Assembly (NCBI RefSeq): GCF_910596095.1
Contig: NC_056552.1
Coordinates: 16,379,111 to 16,443,110, forward strand
From: Thunnus maccoyii
Lineage: Eukaryota; Chordata; Actinopteri; Scombriformes; Scombridae
Direction: 5' to 3'
DNA length: 64,000 nucleotides
This document shows positions 13,701 through 25,700 of the stretch, piece after piece. Each line of letters begins with the position of its first letter. The stretch's first letter is position 1. The position numbers and the translations under genes are program-made. The notes under the pieces were generated by a model. It saw only the letters and a list, made by a program, of their open reading frames with translations, was not told the DNA's origin and ran no database searches.

Positions 13701-16700
13701 AGAATTAAAAAAACATTTTGAGGATTCAAAAGTTGAGTTCTGGTGGTAGTTTGTGAATTTAAGTTGCTACTTAGGAGATACTATCCAAACACTTATCACT
13801 TTAATTATAAAGAATCATATGCACACTGTGTAGAAGGGAACTGCTCCTTTGCTCACAGTAGCTGGTACACTGGTTTTATTTTTAATTTCCATGTTTACCT
13901 TTTGTTTGATCCCCAGTCCTGACTCCAGAGAGAGTATTGCACCACACTGAGTTAGCCGTCAGTGTGTCTATTAGAGTGGAATGTGGGAAGTACTTATCAT
14001 ACTAAGCCTGTTTAAAGCCTTGCCCATGGGGGCATAGTCTGTGTAGGGGGGGATTATCATCACTTGGCCAATTGTAGACTGTTTTCACCAGTATGGCTAA
14101 TGATGAAGGAAGTTAATGCCAATTTTTTAAAAATTTGGAAACCCTTTGGATGTTCTAAGAGCAAAGTGAGCAGATAAGCGAGTACAGTTTGCCCAGAGTT
14201 GTATTTGTCTTAGTGTATCTTGAGAGAGAAATGCAACAAACTTTGGTACAAAATATTATATACACAGCACGTCAATGCTTGGAACAAAAAGATGATAAAC
14301 AAATTGTCTTTTAAGTCAAACTTCAATGTTTTGTTTGGACGGCCTGGGGTGGATAAACTCTGGTATCTCTAAAGTAATTGCCTCTTATGTGACAAGCAGC
14401 TTTGCAAAATCAGTCCAAAAGAAGTAATCAAGGTCATTTCAAATAATAATTTATCTCAAGATTGGTGATTAAAAGAGCAGTAATCAACACATTTGATTAC
14501 TTTGTGTTTTGATTGATAACAGCCATGATCTTACCTCCATGAGTACAAATTCTCTTTTGATTGCACTTCACTGTGTTGTGTATTAATAATAATAATTCTG
14601 TAATTGTTGTTCACTGGTCTTGTTTTACCTCACGAGTTTACGCTAACTTATGGTTAAGTATAACAGCAAATTGTTATACTTCCATATGTTAAACGGGGAT
14701 GTTTGTTTTTCTCAGCTGAACACCCTGAAGAGGAGGGTAAGAGCGAGCTGAAGGCCCAGTGCAGGACTGTGACTTTCCAATGCATGCATATTTGATGTTA
14801 TGAAATGTCAATGTATGCATCCCATGTGTTGTTAAATATCATGATCATTGAATATGTTATATTTCTGATTGGTTGGTATATGCTTTAAGGCTGTGCGTTA
14901 GTGAGATCGAAATTTAATCAATTAATTAATTAATTTAAATATATAAAACTGATTCCAAAAGTGCATTGTTTATAGATTTGTACCTCTGGCGCTAAATCTT
15001 TGATATGGGTAGACAGTGCGGACGTATGGAGGTCAACAGGTGCTCTTACTACAGTAGAAATTTTATACTTAGCACAGTCATTAGCACATTCTGGAGCACC
15101 ACTTTCTAATTGGGACTGATACTTTGCTGAAGTGATTATATATCACTGGACCTTTTGCCTGAATACATTAAACACTCTCTTGTCCTTGTATGTGTTTTGA
15201 GCGCATGGAGTGCTTCACTGTTCAGATGACTTCGTTTTTTGTTGTTGTATTGTTATACTGGACCTGATGCCACAAGGGGTCAGTTGTATTTTTTGCACCC
15301 TCTGTTAAAGTTTATGTATCTATAGAAAAAAAGCAAAAACAACAAAATTATTGGCCGAGATACATGTTACTCTTGCTTAGCCATTGTTTCAGAACCATGG
15401 ACATGAACTTTCGGCCTCAATTCCATTTTTCCCCCATTGTTGCAAACCACATAGAGAAGGGAAACGACAGGGAAGTGAAGGGACAGTCAACGAGAGAGGG
15501 AGAGAGAGAAAATCGTTCATAAATTAAAGAAATACTGAGTGCTCTGCTAGTGCTGCATTCTTATTTAAGTGCTCTTATTAATAAATGTATTCTTTGATTT
15601 TTGAAATAGTAGCCTTATGTTGTTGTTATTTAGCCTTTCTGAAGCTACTGCATGATTAAATCAATTAATAATCTAACATGGAAAAGAGGTATTTTATTTG
15701 TTATGACTAGGACAAAGACCATTGCTGCATTACTGACAAATAAGAATACGGAATAAGAGAAAATAATATTTCTGGCCAATCTAACACATTATTGTCAACA
15801 TCATAAAGTACAGCACAGTAAGTGTCCTGTTGCCCATAGCAGTACTGTGACTTGATATGCAGTACTGATATACTGTAGCTTTTGAAAAATGCTCATTTTA
15901 CATGGTTACGAGATTTAATTCAACACTTTTTATGACAAGTTAATGCTAGAGCTGCAAAATTGCTTTTTTGTCAATATGTTGTACACGTTTGCAGAAACTG
16001 TTAACTTGTGATTTTTTTTTTTTTTTTTAGTCCTTTGAACCAAATGTTGTTGGTTTATAGTTTCATGGTTGAATTGTTACATGTGTATGCAGGTGTGATT
16101 CCAGTATTTTTGGTGTTGTTTATAAAAATGTCCAAGCATTTCACTTTGTCCTTTGCACTTTGGTATGTTGCACACTGGATGTTGCCATTTATGGGCTCTT
16201 GTATGTCTTTTTTTCATTTTTCAGTGGTGGTGTTGTGTAAACTAGTACACTAACTTCTTTCTCCTCCTTTTCAGAGGTGCTGTCCACTGAGCTCACCGGG
16301 CTCTTTGTGGAGAAGCCACCAGATAGTATAGTCGCTGTCGCAGGTTAGACACACAAATGGATGCATAGATGAATCATTTTCAAGGCAGAAAGGAAACTGT
16401 TGCAATCCAAACAGCGTAGCATGATTAAACATACAGTATGTTTTGGGTCTGTGGTTAATGGTACAAACATACTGATTGTTGTTTGTGAACGGCAGGAACG
16501 GATATCACTTTCACAGCCAAGGTTGACTCAAGCAAACTGGTGAGGAAACCTGTCATGAAATGGCTGAAGGGAAAGTGGCTGGACCTTGGCAGCAAGGCTG
16601 GGAAACATATGCAGTTCAAAGAAACATATGACAGGAATACTAAGGTGTGTGTAAGACAGAGGCATCAAATGTATGTACTGTGTGATCTGATCCACAACTA

Positions 16701-19700
16701 TTCATAACTAGAGATAACTAAGAAGTGATTAATAATTATTATCCCCACCCCAAGGTCTATACTTATGAGATGAAGATCATCAAAGTGGTCCCTGGAGATG
16801 CTGGGGGCTACAGATGCGAGGTGACTTCCAAAGACAAGTGTGACAGCTCCACCTTTGAGATCGCTGTTGAAGGTGAGTGAAAATGGACACTAGCCTATAC
16901 CGAGGCTGCCACATGCGCTGATGTTTTGATCTGACCCAGCCCTAATATGCGTTCTCTGCAACTTCTCTCATTTCAGCTGCACACCAGGAGGAGCAGACAG
17001 ATATTTTGTCTGCCTTCAAGCGAGCGTGAGTGCATTGGGGTTTGCATTTCAGTAATGTGCGCGCAAGTGTTCAAATACACAAGGGGGAAAATGTATACGG
17101 ATACTATATATAACGTTTTCCAGTGCAGTGTTTTTGTGTGTGTGTGAATGTGTCCTTCAGCACATGACAGAAGAGAAAAAAGATATGCCAGTTCTTGGTT
17201 ACTGTATACTTTGTATATTGTATTTATGTTTCCACACACACAGGGATGCTGGAGAGGACGAGGGAGAGCTGGATTTCAGCGCTCTGCTGAAAGCCACTAA
17301 GAAGTGAGAAGCTGAGTGTTATTTGGTTTGCAAAATTGTCAAGCACTCAATTACACTGTATTTTTTTCTTTTTAAAGACCCCTTTTTGGCTTTCGAGTCC
17401 CGATTGCATACATATCCCCTTTCCATGATTGACAGGAAGAAGAAGCCTGTAAAAGAGGAAGAAAAGATAGATGTATGGGAATTGCTTAAGTCTGCCCATC
17501 CGAGCGAGTATGAGAAAATCGCCTTTGAGTATGGCATCACTGACCTGAGGGGCATGCTGAAACGTCTGAAAAAGATGAAGACTGTCGAGCCCAAGCATAC
17601 CGAGGGTAAGTTGGGTCAAGCGAGATGTGAAGGGAGGAGAAGAAGTAAATGCGCATTTGAAGTATGAAGGAAATGAATAAGGACAGCAGTGCCAGTGATG
17701 AGAAACAAGCGAGGAGATGGACAACATGAAACTGATCTCATGATCGATTCATTCTGAATCTTTCCCTTACTGTCTGCAACACCAGCTTTCCTGAAGAAGC
17801 TCGATTCTTGCTACTCAGTGGACAAGGGCAAGAAGATTGTTCTGTCGTGTGAGGTGGTTGATCCCATGGTCCCGGTCAAATGGTTGAAGAACGGCCAGGA
17901 GATCAAACCCTCAGCCAAGTACACACATAAAAGCAAATACACATACACACACGGCATTATTAATGGTTTACACAGACCTTTTTTAGTGTCCTTTTTCACC
18001 GCGCTAAGCTTCATGCAATTAGACAGAAGAATTAGACTGTATCATATTAATCATCAAGCTCAGATGGACTTGATGGGCAGTGTTTTAAAAATATCCAGCT
18101 AAAATTATCTGTGCCACAAAGTCATACTTTGGAACGAAGCTGCCATCAACACGTTTTATTTTTAGGCTGTCATAAGGAGCCTCCCAGAGGGCTAAGCAAG
18201 TCGTACTGCCAAGACATCTTATGCCTCATGTAGAGCAATACAGATACACCCCCAGGACAAAGACCTCTATTTTCTACATTTAAAGGCCTTAATGTGATAA
18301 AAATGGTGAAAACTGAAATGCATAAACTGGGTCTGTTAAACAAAATTTCAATTTTTTCTTTAATCATTTTTTTCTTAGATATATAGATAGATTATTTGAA
18401 AGACATTTATACAAAAAACAGTCATGGTTTGACCTGTAATCTGTCTGATATTTTTCAAGGTATATCATGGAGGCAAATGGGAACGTCAGAACGCTTACCA
18501 TCATGAAGTCAAACCTGGCTGATGATGCTGCATATGAATGTGTGGTTGGCGAGGACAAGAGTTTCACAGAGGTGTTTGTCAAAGGTACACCATCTCTTCT
18601 TTTTTTTTTATCCATTTAGCAGCAGTGCTTCCTCAGTCTGACATGACAAAAAAGTTATAATCAATGTTATTTTGTAGCCCTTATGGCATGAGAATAAATT
18701 TCAACATCTCTCTCTGCTCCATCCAGAGCCCCCTGTGACCATCACCAAGCTGATGGATGACTACCACGTGGTCGTGGGAGATAGAGTGGAGTTTGAGATT
18801 GAGGTTTCGGAGGAGGGCGCCCATGTCATGTGGTTAGTTTATGTTGCAGTAATTTTGCAGTATAGCCTCAATCAAGCTTGAATCGAGCATCACCTCTGTG
18901 AATTTTGATCCTTTAGTTACTTTTAAAAGCTGAATATCTTATAGAGAAATATATATTAGTAAAACATGTTTCCATAGTGGATTGTGGAATTACAACTTTT
19001 CTCTCTTTCACTCAGTCTTACATCACAATAAATTCATCTCTAAATCCTTCCATTCTGCTATAATGTGCATAACTGATGTGTACTCTAGTAGTACACATCA
19101 AAATATAAATGTTACTGGCTTTTGTTTATTTGTCAGGCTCAACTAGATAGACCTCTATTTTATTTGTTGTTTCTTCACTTGTCACAAGAAGATCTGGAAC
19201 TTATCAATCTCATTCTGCCGACTTGCTTCAAATACTGATTTCTACAGTGAACACAGAGTTTAGAAAGTATGCTTTCTGATCCATCCTCCTGAAGTAATTT
19301 CAAAGACCTCTTGATTTTTTTTCTTCCTTTTTTTTGCCTTTGTTGTAAAAAAAGATTGCTTTCTCTCAGTATGCTTTTGCAAATATCTAAAAAGGTTGAG
19401 AAAGCAAATAAGTAAATAAATCACATTTAGGGATGAAAAATTCAGAAAAGCAATATACTGTAAGATGATGAATTTTAACAAATGGATAAACATCTATTAG
19501 TGTCCATTAGTATATAGTATCATTTATACAGTATAGTGTATCCAGCACAGACTTTATTTTTACATTTTCCAGTTGATAAATGCAGTATTTTTTTAGTAAT
19601 AACTGAATAGTGGAAATATTACTCTATAGCCTGAAGATTTACATCAGTCTCACCGTACTGTAGGCTCACTGTTACTATAGTGTATTAAACATTTAGCAGT

Positions 19701-22700
19701 GACACATCTCAAAGAAAGATGTGCTTATTTCATATTTATTTACAGGTTCTTTGAAGATGTAGAGCTTCACAGAGACAAAGATACCCATAAGTATCGCTTC
19801 AAGAAGGATGGCAAGAAGCACATGCTGATCATCCAGGAGGCTACGCTCGATGACATTGGAATGTACCATGCTTGGACAAACGGCGGACATACCAAGGGAG
19901 AGCTGGAGGTGGAAGGTACCACTGGAAAATGTTATATTCACAACAGTTTTAATTTCACTTTTGGAGTGATTGTAGAGTTTATAAAACGTTAAGAAATTTA
20001 AAATTTATTCAAAATTTGCTCAAAAGAAAACACCAGTTAAAGATGCTACACCAGTGTATAGACTATGACTTTATGACATTTAAGGTTTAAGGTTTTCTGT
20101 CTTTTAAATCTTTGCCTCTGAGTGCAAAGGATGCAGCTGAATTTCACTGGTGGCCCAAGGGCTCTTTATAAACAAACAACTCATGGCAGTGGAAGTCAAG
20201 ATGTTACAATCATGAACCTCATCCCCCCTCTCGCCTATACCTTCTCACACTCTCTCTCTCTTGCCTGAACTGTTTTCTTGTGGTTTCCCATGTCTTATGC
20301 AGAAAAGGAACTGGAGGTGCTGCAGGACATTGCTGATCTAACGGTCAAGGCAGCAGAACAGGCCATGTTCAAGTGTGAGGTGTCTGATGACAAGGTCACA
20401 GGAAAGTGGTTCAAAGATGGAGTGGAGGTCTTGCCAAACGAGCGCATCAGAATGACTCATGTTGGAAGGTAGAAAGATGAGGGCGAAAACAATTTATAGT
20501 ATATTAAACATTCCATAAATTCTGTGTTTACCTTCCTTTTAATGAGGCAGATATGATGTAAACACGTTACTTTCCTTACATTAGATCTTCTCTGTTGCTT
20601 GTTTCAGGTTTCATCGGCTGATTATTGATGAAGTGAAACCAGAGGATGCTGGCGACTACACATTTGTTCCTGATGGATACGCTCTGTCGCTTTCTGCCAA
20701 ACTTAACTTCTTGGGTGAGAAAGACAGAATGATTACGGAGGTGCTGTTGTGGAAGCATTAATTATCAGCAGCCTGAATAATATTGTCAACTATTTTTTTG
20801 CCCTCAAAACAGAAATTAAGATCGACTATGTGCCCAGACAAGGTAGGTAGCCTTAAAGAATTATTTAATTTTGTGTATAGTTCATATCTTAAAAAAGATA
20901 TATTCCCACACTCACTCTTTATGTTGAACATTCTACCTTAACAAGATCCTCCAAAGATCCACCTGGACACCACTGGAAACATGGTCTCCCAAAACACCAT
21001 CATTGTGGTGGCAGGCAACAAGCTCCGACTGGATGTGGAGATCACAGGAGAGCCAGCACCCACAGTTGTTTGGTCCAAAGGAGATCACGTAAGGATGTGA
21101 CAAATAAAAGGTCACTACAGTGCTTAGTAAAAAATCATGTGCAGGTTTTACAAGGCAATACCACGTAAAGGATTTGGATTGCTGAACTTCTAAAAGTCAT
21201 GCATACATTATCTGAGACAAAACTGCTCTGTAAACAGAACAAATCGCATTGGTTAAGACAAACCTTAATGGGTCAAAGTCCCAAGGTTGGCACAGAACTT
21301 ATGTAAAAAAAATAATTCTAATCTTCAAATCAAAATGTTTATTTATAAATGATCTTTTTTGTCACGTATACATTACCATGGCTTCCATTGGAAGGACAAG
21401 ACAGGATCACTCCTCTCCCTCTTTTGTCTCTTTTGCTGGGCTCGAGTTAAATGCTACCTCACCTGAAAAAAACTGCTGCTCTGTTGAGATTTGACCCAAC
21501 CAATGGGAATGTTTGTGCCTACAGGCAGTAAAGCACACAGAGTACCCTGTTTTGGAAGCGTGATATGGCTGTGCCCTCGTCGGACAGCTACATGCTTCTT
21601 ATTTAGCCCAAATGTCGCATTAGTATGGTGCTTTAGTGGCCCTAGCGACCACTGGTGAGCCCAAGTGCTGCCAAAGTCTCCCTCTGGTCAACTCAAATGG
21701 CTCATAAATGCCCTTTTGATTTACCCAAGTGGCCCTGTGATTGGCCCCAAAGCCTCTATGGTTAGCCAGAGTGCCGCTCTGGGGTAGCATTAGGGTGAAC
21801 ATGAATCTTGTCTCTAACCTTGCACATGGTAGAGGTGCCCCTTTGTCATTTTCACCCGTTCCCCTTAGAGTGGCTGTGCAAACTCTTGGGTACAAAAACC
21901 AACTGTAGTATGTACATTAACTGTATGGAGGACATCCTGGCAGTGTTAGTGCCATGTTTAATGCCACACAAATATTGTTAAAATTAATGTTTTTACGCAG
22001 CAACCCATTTAGTCAGGGCCAGCTGTAAGGTCAAAGGTAATGTGCCAGTTGGCAGTACTTGTTCAGAGTGAAATTTCATGGAATTTAGACTTATTCTTAT
22101 TATACATCCATGGTTTAGACGCAACAATTTCCTGTTTTTTAGGAGATCAAAGACACTGAGGGGCGTGTAAGGGTGGAGTCCAGGAAAGACTTGAGCTGCT
22201 TCATCATAGAGGGGGCCGAGAGGGAGGATGAGGGCAAGTACAACATCTGTGTGACCAACCCTGCTGGAGAGGACAAGGCTATGCTGTTTGTGAAAATCGT
22301 GGGTAAGTGAGGACTAAATGTCAGCAGGGCTGCTGTTAGCTAACTAACTGATGTGCTGTGATATGGTTTACAGTACAATACCTGAGATTAAATATTCAGA
22401 ATTAGTGTTGAAGTATTTATCCTACTGCTTTTTAAACTTTGCTGATGTATTCTAAAACTATAATCTTATTTCAGATGTGCCCGACCCCCCTGAGTCTGTC
22501 AAATGCGTATCAGTGGGAGAGGATTGTGCCACTATTACCTGGCAGCCTCCTAAATTTGATGGCGGTGCAGCAATCAAAGGTAAAGAGTGAATTTTATCTC
22601 AAACTCTTCATGTTCAATGGGCTGGGCATATTGGGTGTTGATTTGATTTCTGAGACAGAGTTTCTGTGTATATTCTGTCTCTGTCTGAGTATTATTCTGC

Positions 22701-25700
22701 ACATGTTTTTGCTCACCTTGTTTTTAATCCATCAGGTTATCTCATGGAGAGGAAGAAGAAAGGCTCTTCCAGATGGACAAAGCTTAACTTTGATGTATAT
22801 GAATCGACTACATACGAGGCTAAGAGGATGATTGAAGGTGTTCTGTATGAGATGAGGGTGTTTGCTGTCAACAGCATTGGCCTGTCTCAGCCAAGTCTCA
22901 ACTCCAAACCCTTCATGCCTATTGGTACGTATCACAGCCATCCTTGTTCTTCTCTCAGGTAACATCTTTCTCAGCTCCTCTGTGCTTCTCTCTTTGTGCA
23001 TCACATTTCTCCAGCCAACCCAGTGAATCTCTCAAGTGTTTCTCTCTGTCAACTTCAGCCGCAACTAGCGAGCCATTGCGTCTGACGGTGCACGATGTGA
23101 CGGACAGCACATGCAGCCTGAGGTGGCTCGCCCCAGAAAAAGTTGGAGCCGGAGGCCTGGATGGCTACGTTATTGAATACTGCAAGGAAGGAGGTGATAA
23201 GAGCAAAATTGTGATATAATGATATATTATTATGAACATTCACAGACACTCTCTAATATTCTTAAATGTATAATATATAATATAGACACAAAGCCAGAAT
23301 GAATATACTAAACAGGTACTGTATACCATCATAATCAATGGATATAAGAGAATAAAAACATTAGTTCATTATAAATGATTCATTATTCATTCAACTATTC
23401 ATTATAAATCCCATGAATTTTTTTTTTGTTTTAGACACTGAGTGGGTGGTGGCAAACAAGGAACTTTGTGAGAGGCAGGGATATGTGGTGCGTAACCTCC
23501 CCGTGGGAGAGAAGATAAACTTCAGGGTGGTGGCAGTAAACATCGCTGGACGCAGTCCTCCTGCTACAATGGCACAGCCCGTCACCATCCGTGAGATCGT
23601 GGGTGAGTCAGTTGTGAACAGACACGATAAAAGAGTACATGCAATCATGTTTTATGGGTTATTATTATTTTATTCTGCAATAGCATTAACATTTTGAGCT
23701 GACTTTAATGAGGAAGGATTTGTCGTGCTGACTTCTAGTATTACTCTTTTCAGTGTAGTGTGACCTGTACACTGATAATATGAAGGAATAGTATCAGTGT
23801 ACAGGTCACACTACACTATAGTGTGTCTTTAAATTGCATTCTTCATATTTAATTGAAATATCTTTAACTTCTTTAGAATATCCTAAGATCCGCCTTCCTC
23901 GCGATCTGAGAACAAGGTACACCAAGAAAGTAGGAGAAAAGATCAACCTGACCATCCCCTTCCAGGTTAGAAACACACCTCAACACACCTGGGTCATTGT
24001 GTATTTTAGTTCTACATTGAGCTAACTCATAGTAAAATATTTAAACATCAATGGGAAACTGCAGGGACAAAGATTGTGTCAGGTGGCACCAATATGTTCA
24101 AGGCATTTGTTTATTGGGAATGGTTTTGAAACACACAGTTCAGTGAGTTTATTGTCAAAAGAGAAGATACCAAAAGGTCACACTCATATGTGGCAAGTCC
24201 AAACAGACCAAAACAGCAGTTGAATTAAATCCACAGAGTTGCGGAGATAAGACAGGTAAAAGTCCAGACAGGCAGGTGGGCAGGTAGATACAGATTTGGT
24301 ACATGTCCTGGTAACAGGATACAGCTCAAAAGCACTGACAAAAAGCAACTTGACAATTACAACAATCTGTGCTGGTATATGAAGTGAGTGGCTAACGAAG
24401 AAATGAGTTGCAGGTGAGGAGCGGGCGGAGTAGACCAGGTAACTGCAGGACTGATGAGAAGTGCGAACAGGTGTGTAGATGGGGAAAGGAGGGAAAGTCC
24501 AAGGGCATCTGGTGGACAGCTTGAGGATGGCAGGTGTGGGGAAGTGTAGGAAAGTTCATGGCCTGGGAGAGCCTGCAAGGAGAGACACAAGGAAACCAAA
24601 CGAGGAGAGAGAGGAAACAAGGAAATTTATTTTAAGAGACATGAGACGTCCTCTCCTCTGAAGTGTCATGTGAAGCGACATCCGTTTCTGATGACGATGA
24701 CAGCTGATTACAGCTGGATCAGCTGTCAGTCGGCTTTAACAGCTGTAGAAACTTCTGATGGAGTTTGTGTCTTCACACATGTGCACTGTGCTAATACTAA
24801 TAAAGGTTCACAGTTATCACCGCTAGAGCAGCTGTTTCCATTCTGCAGCCTGTTACCTGTTTAACAAACACCTAAATAAAAACCTGCATTCTGCATTTAT
24901 ACTGTGTCCTGCTCAGAGGCACAGGAACCATTTCTACTCACAGAATGCATTTATACTATTTATTGATTATTTGTAACTGTATTTTTTGATAATCCTGATA
25001 GTGAATTCATTATTCAATTACCCAGAATATGATCATTTCTTCTGAACACTGGAAAATATTTATTTGGCTAAATGTTTCAGGGAAAATGGAAATTATGTAA
25101 CTCATATCAAACCCGACGCTCAGGAATTTTCAGCCTCACATGTGACTGAATGAAAATGACGATAAATGATGTAAAATATAAATGTGTTTAACTGTTATTA
25201 TGGATAAAATTAAAGTCAGGAAGAGTCTGTCTGTCAGCAAGAAACAGTTTAATGGAGAAAATAATAGATCATGAAAAGAAAAATCTTTCTAATACATGAA
25301 GAAAGTTGTTAATGGTTCTTTTGTTGATCAGGTCGACAATTAATAGATTTTAACTATATGATGAATCAGAAAACAAGTAAAGCATAAAACTTGGGAGTGA
25401 TACATTTAAATTGAATCTATAATCTGTCTCCACTTCGGTATGAAACTGCAGTGATGTATCAGATCAGTCAGATCAGGTGCAGCGTCCAATCAATAACTGA
25501 TATCCAATAAGGGTACGTGTCGGCTAGTAAAAGACTTCAATGAAGGCTGCTCTCATGTTTCCTCGCTCCTCAGAGATCCCTCCTCGCTCCTCGCTCCTTG
25601 CTCCTCCGAGCAAAATAAGAGACTTGAGACGTACCCAGAGAAAGTGTGGCTGCAGAGAGGCACTAAGGAGCAGATTGTGACATTATGTTAAATTTCAAAA

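Noticed and set aside
17919..18102. Open frame continuing past the first C2 exon
   Set aside because: It is intron sequence; the true C2 continuation starts at 18460 after a GTACAC donor and joins in phase.
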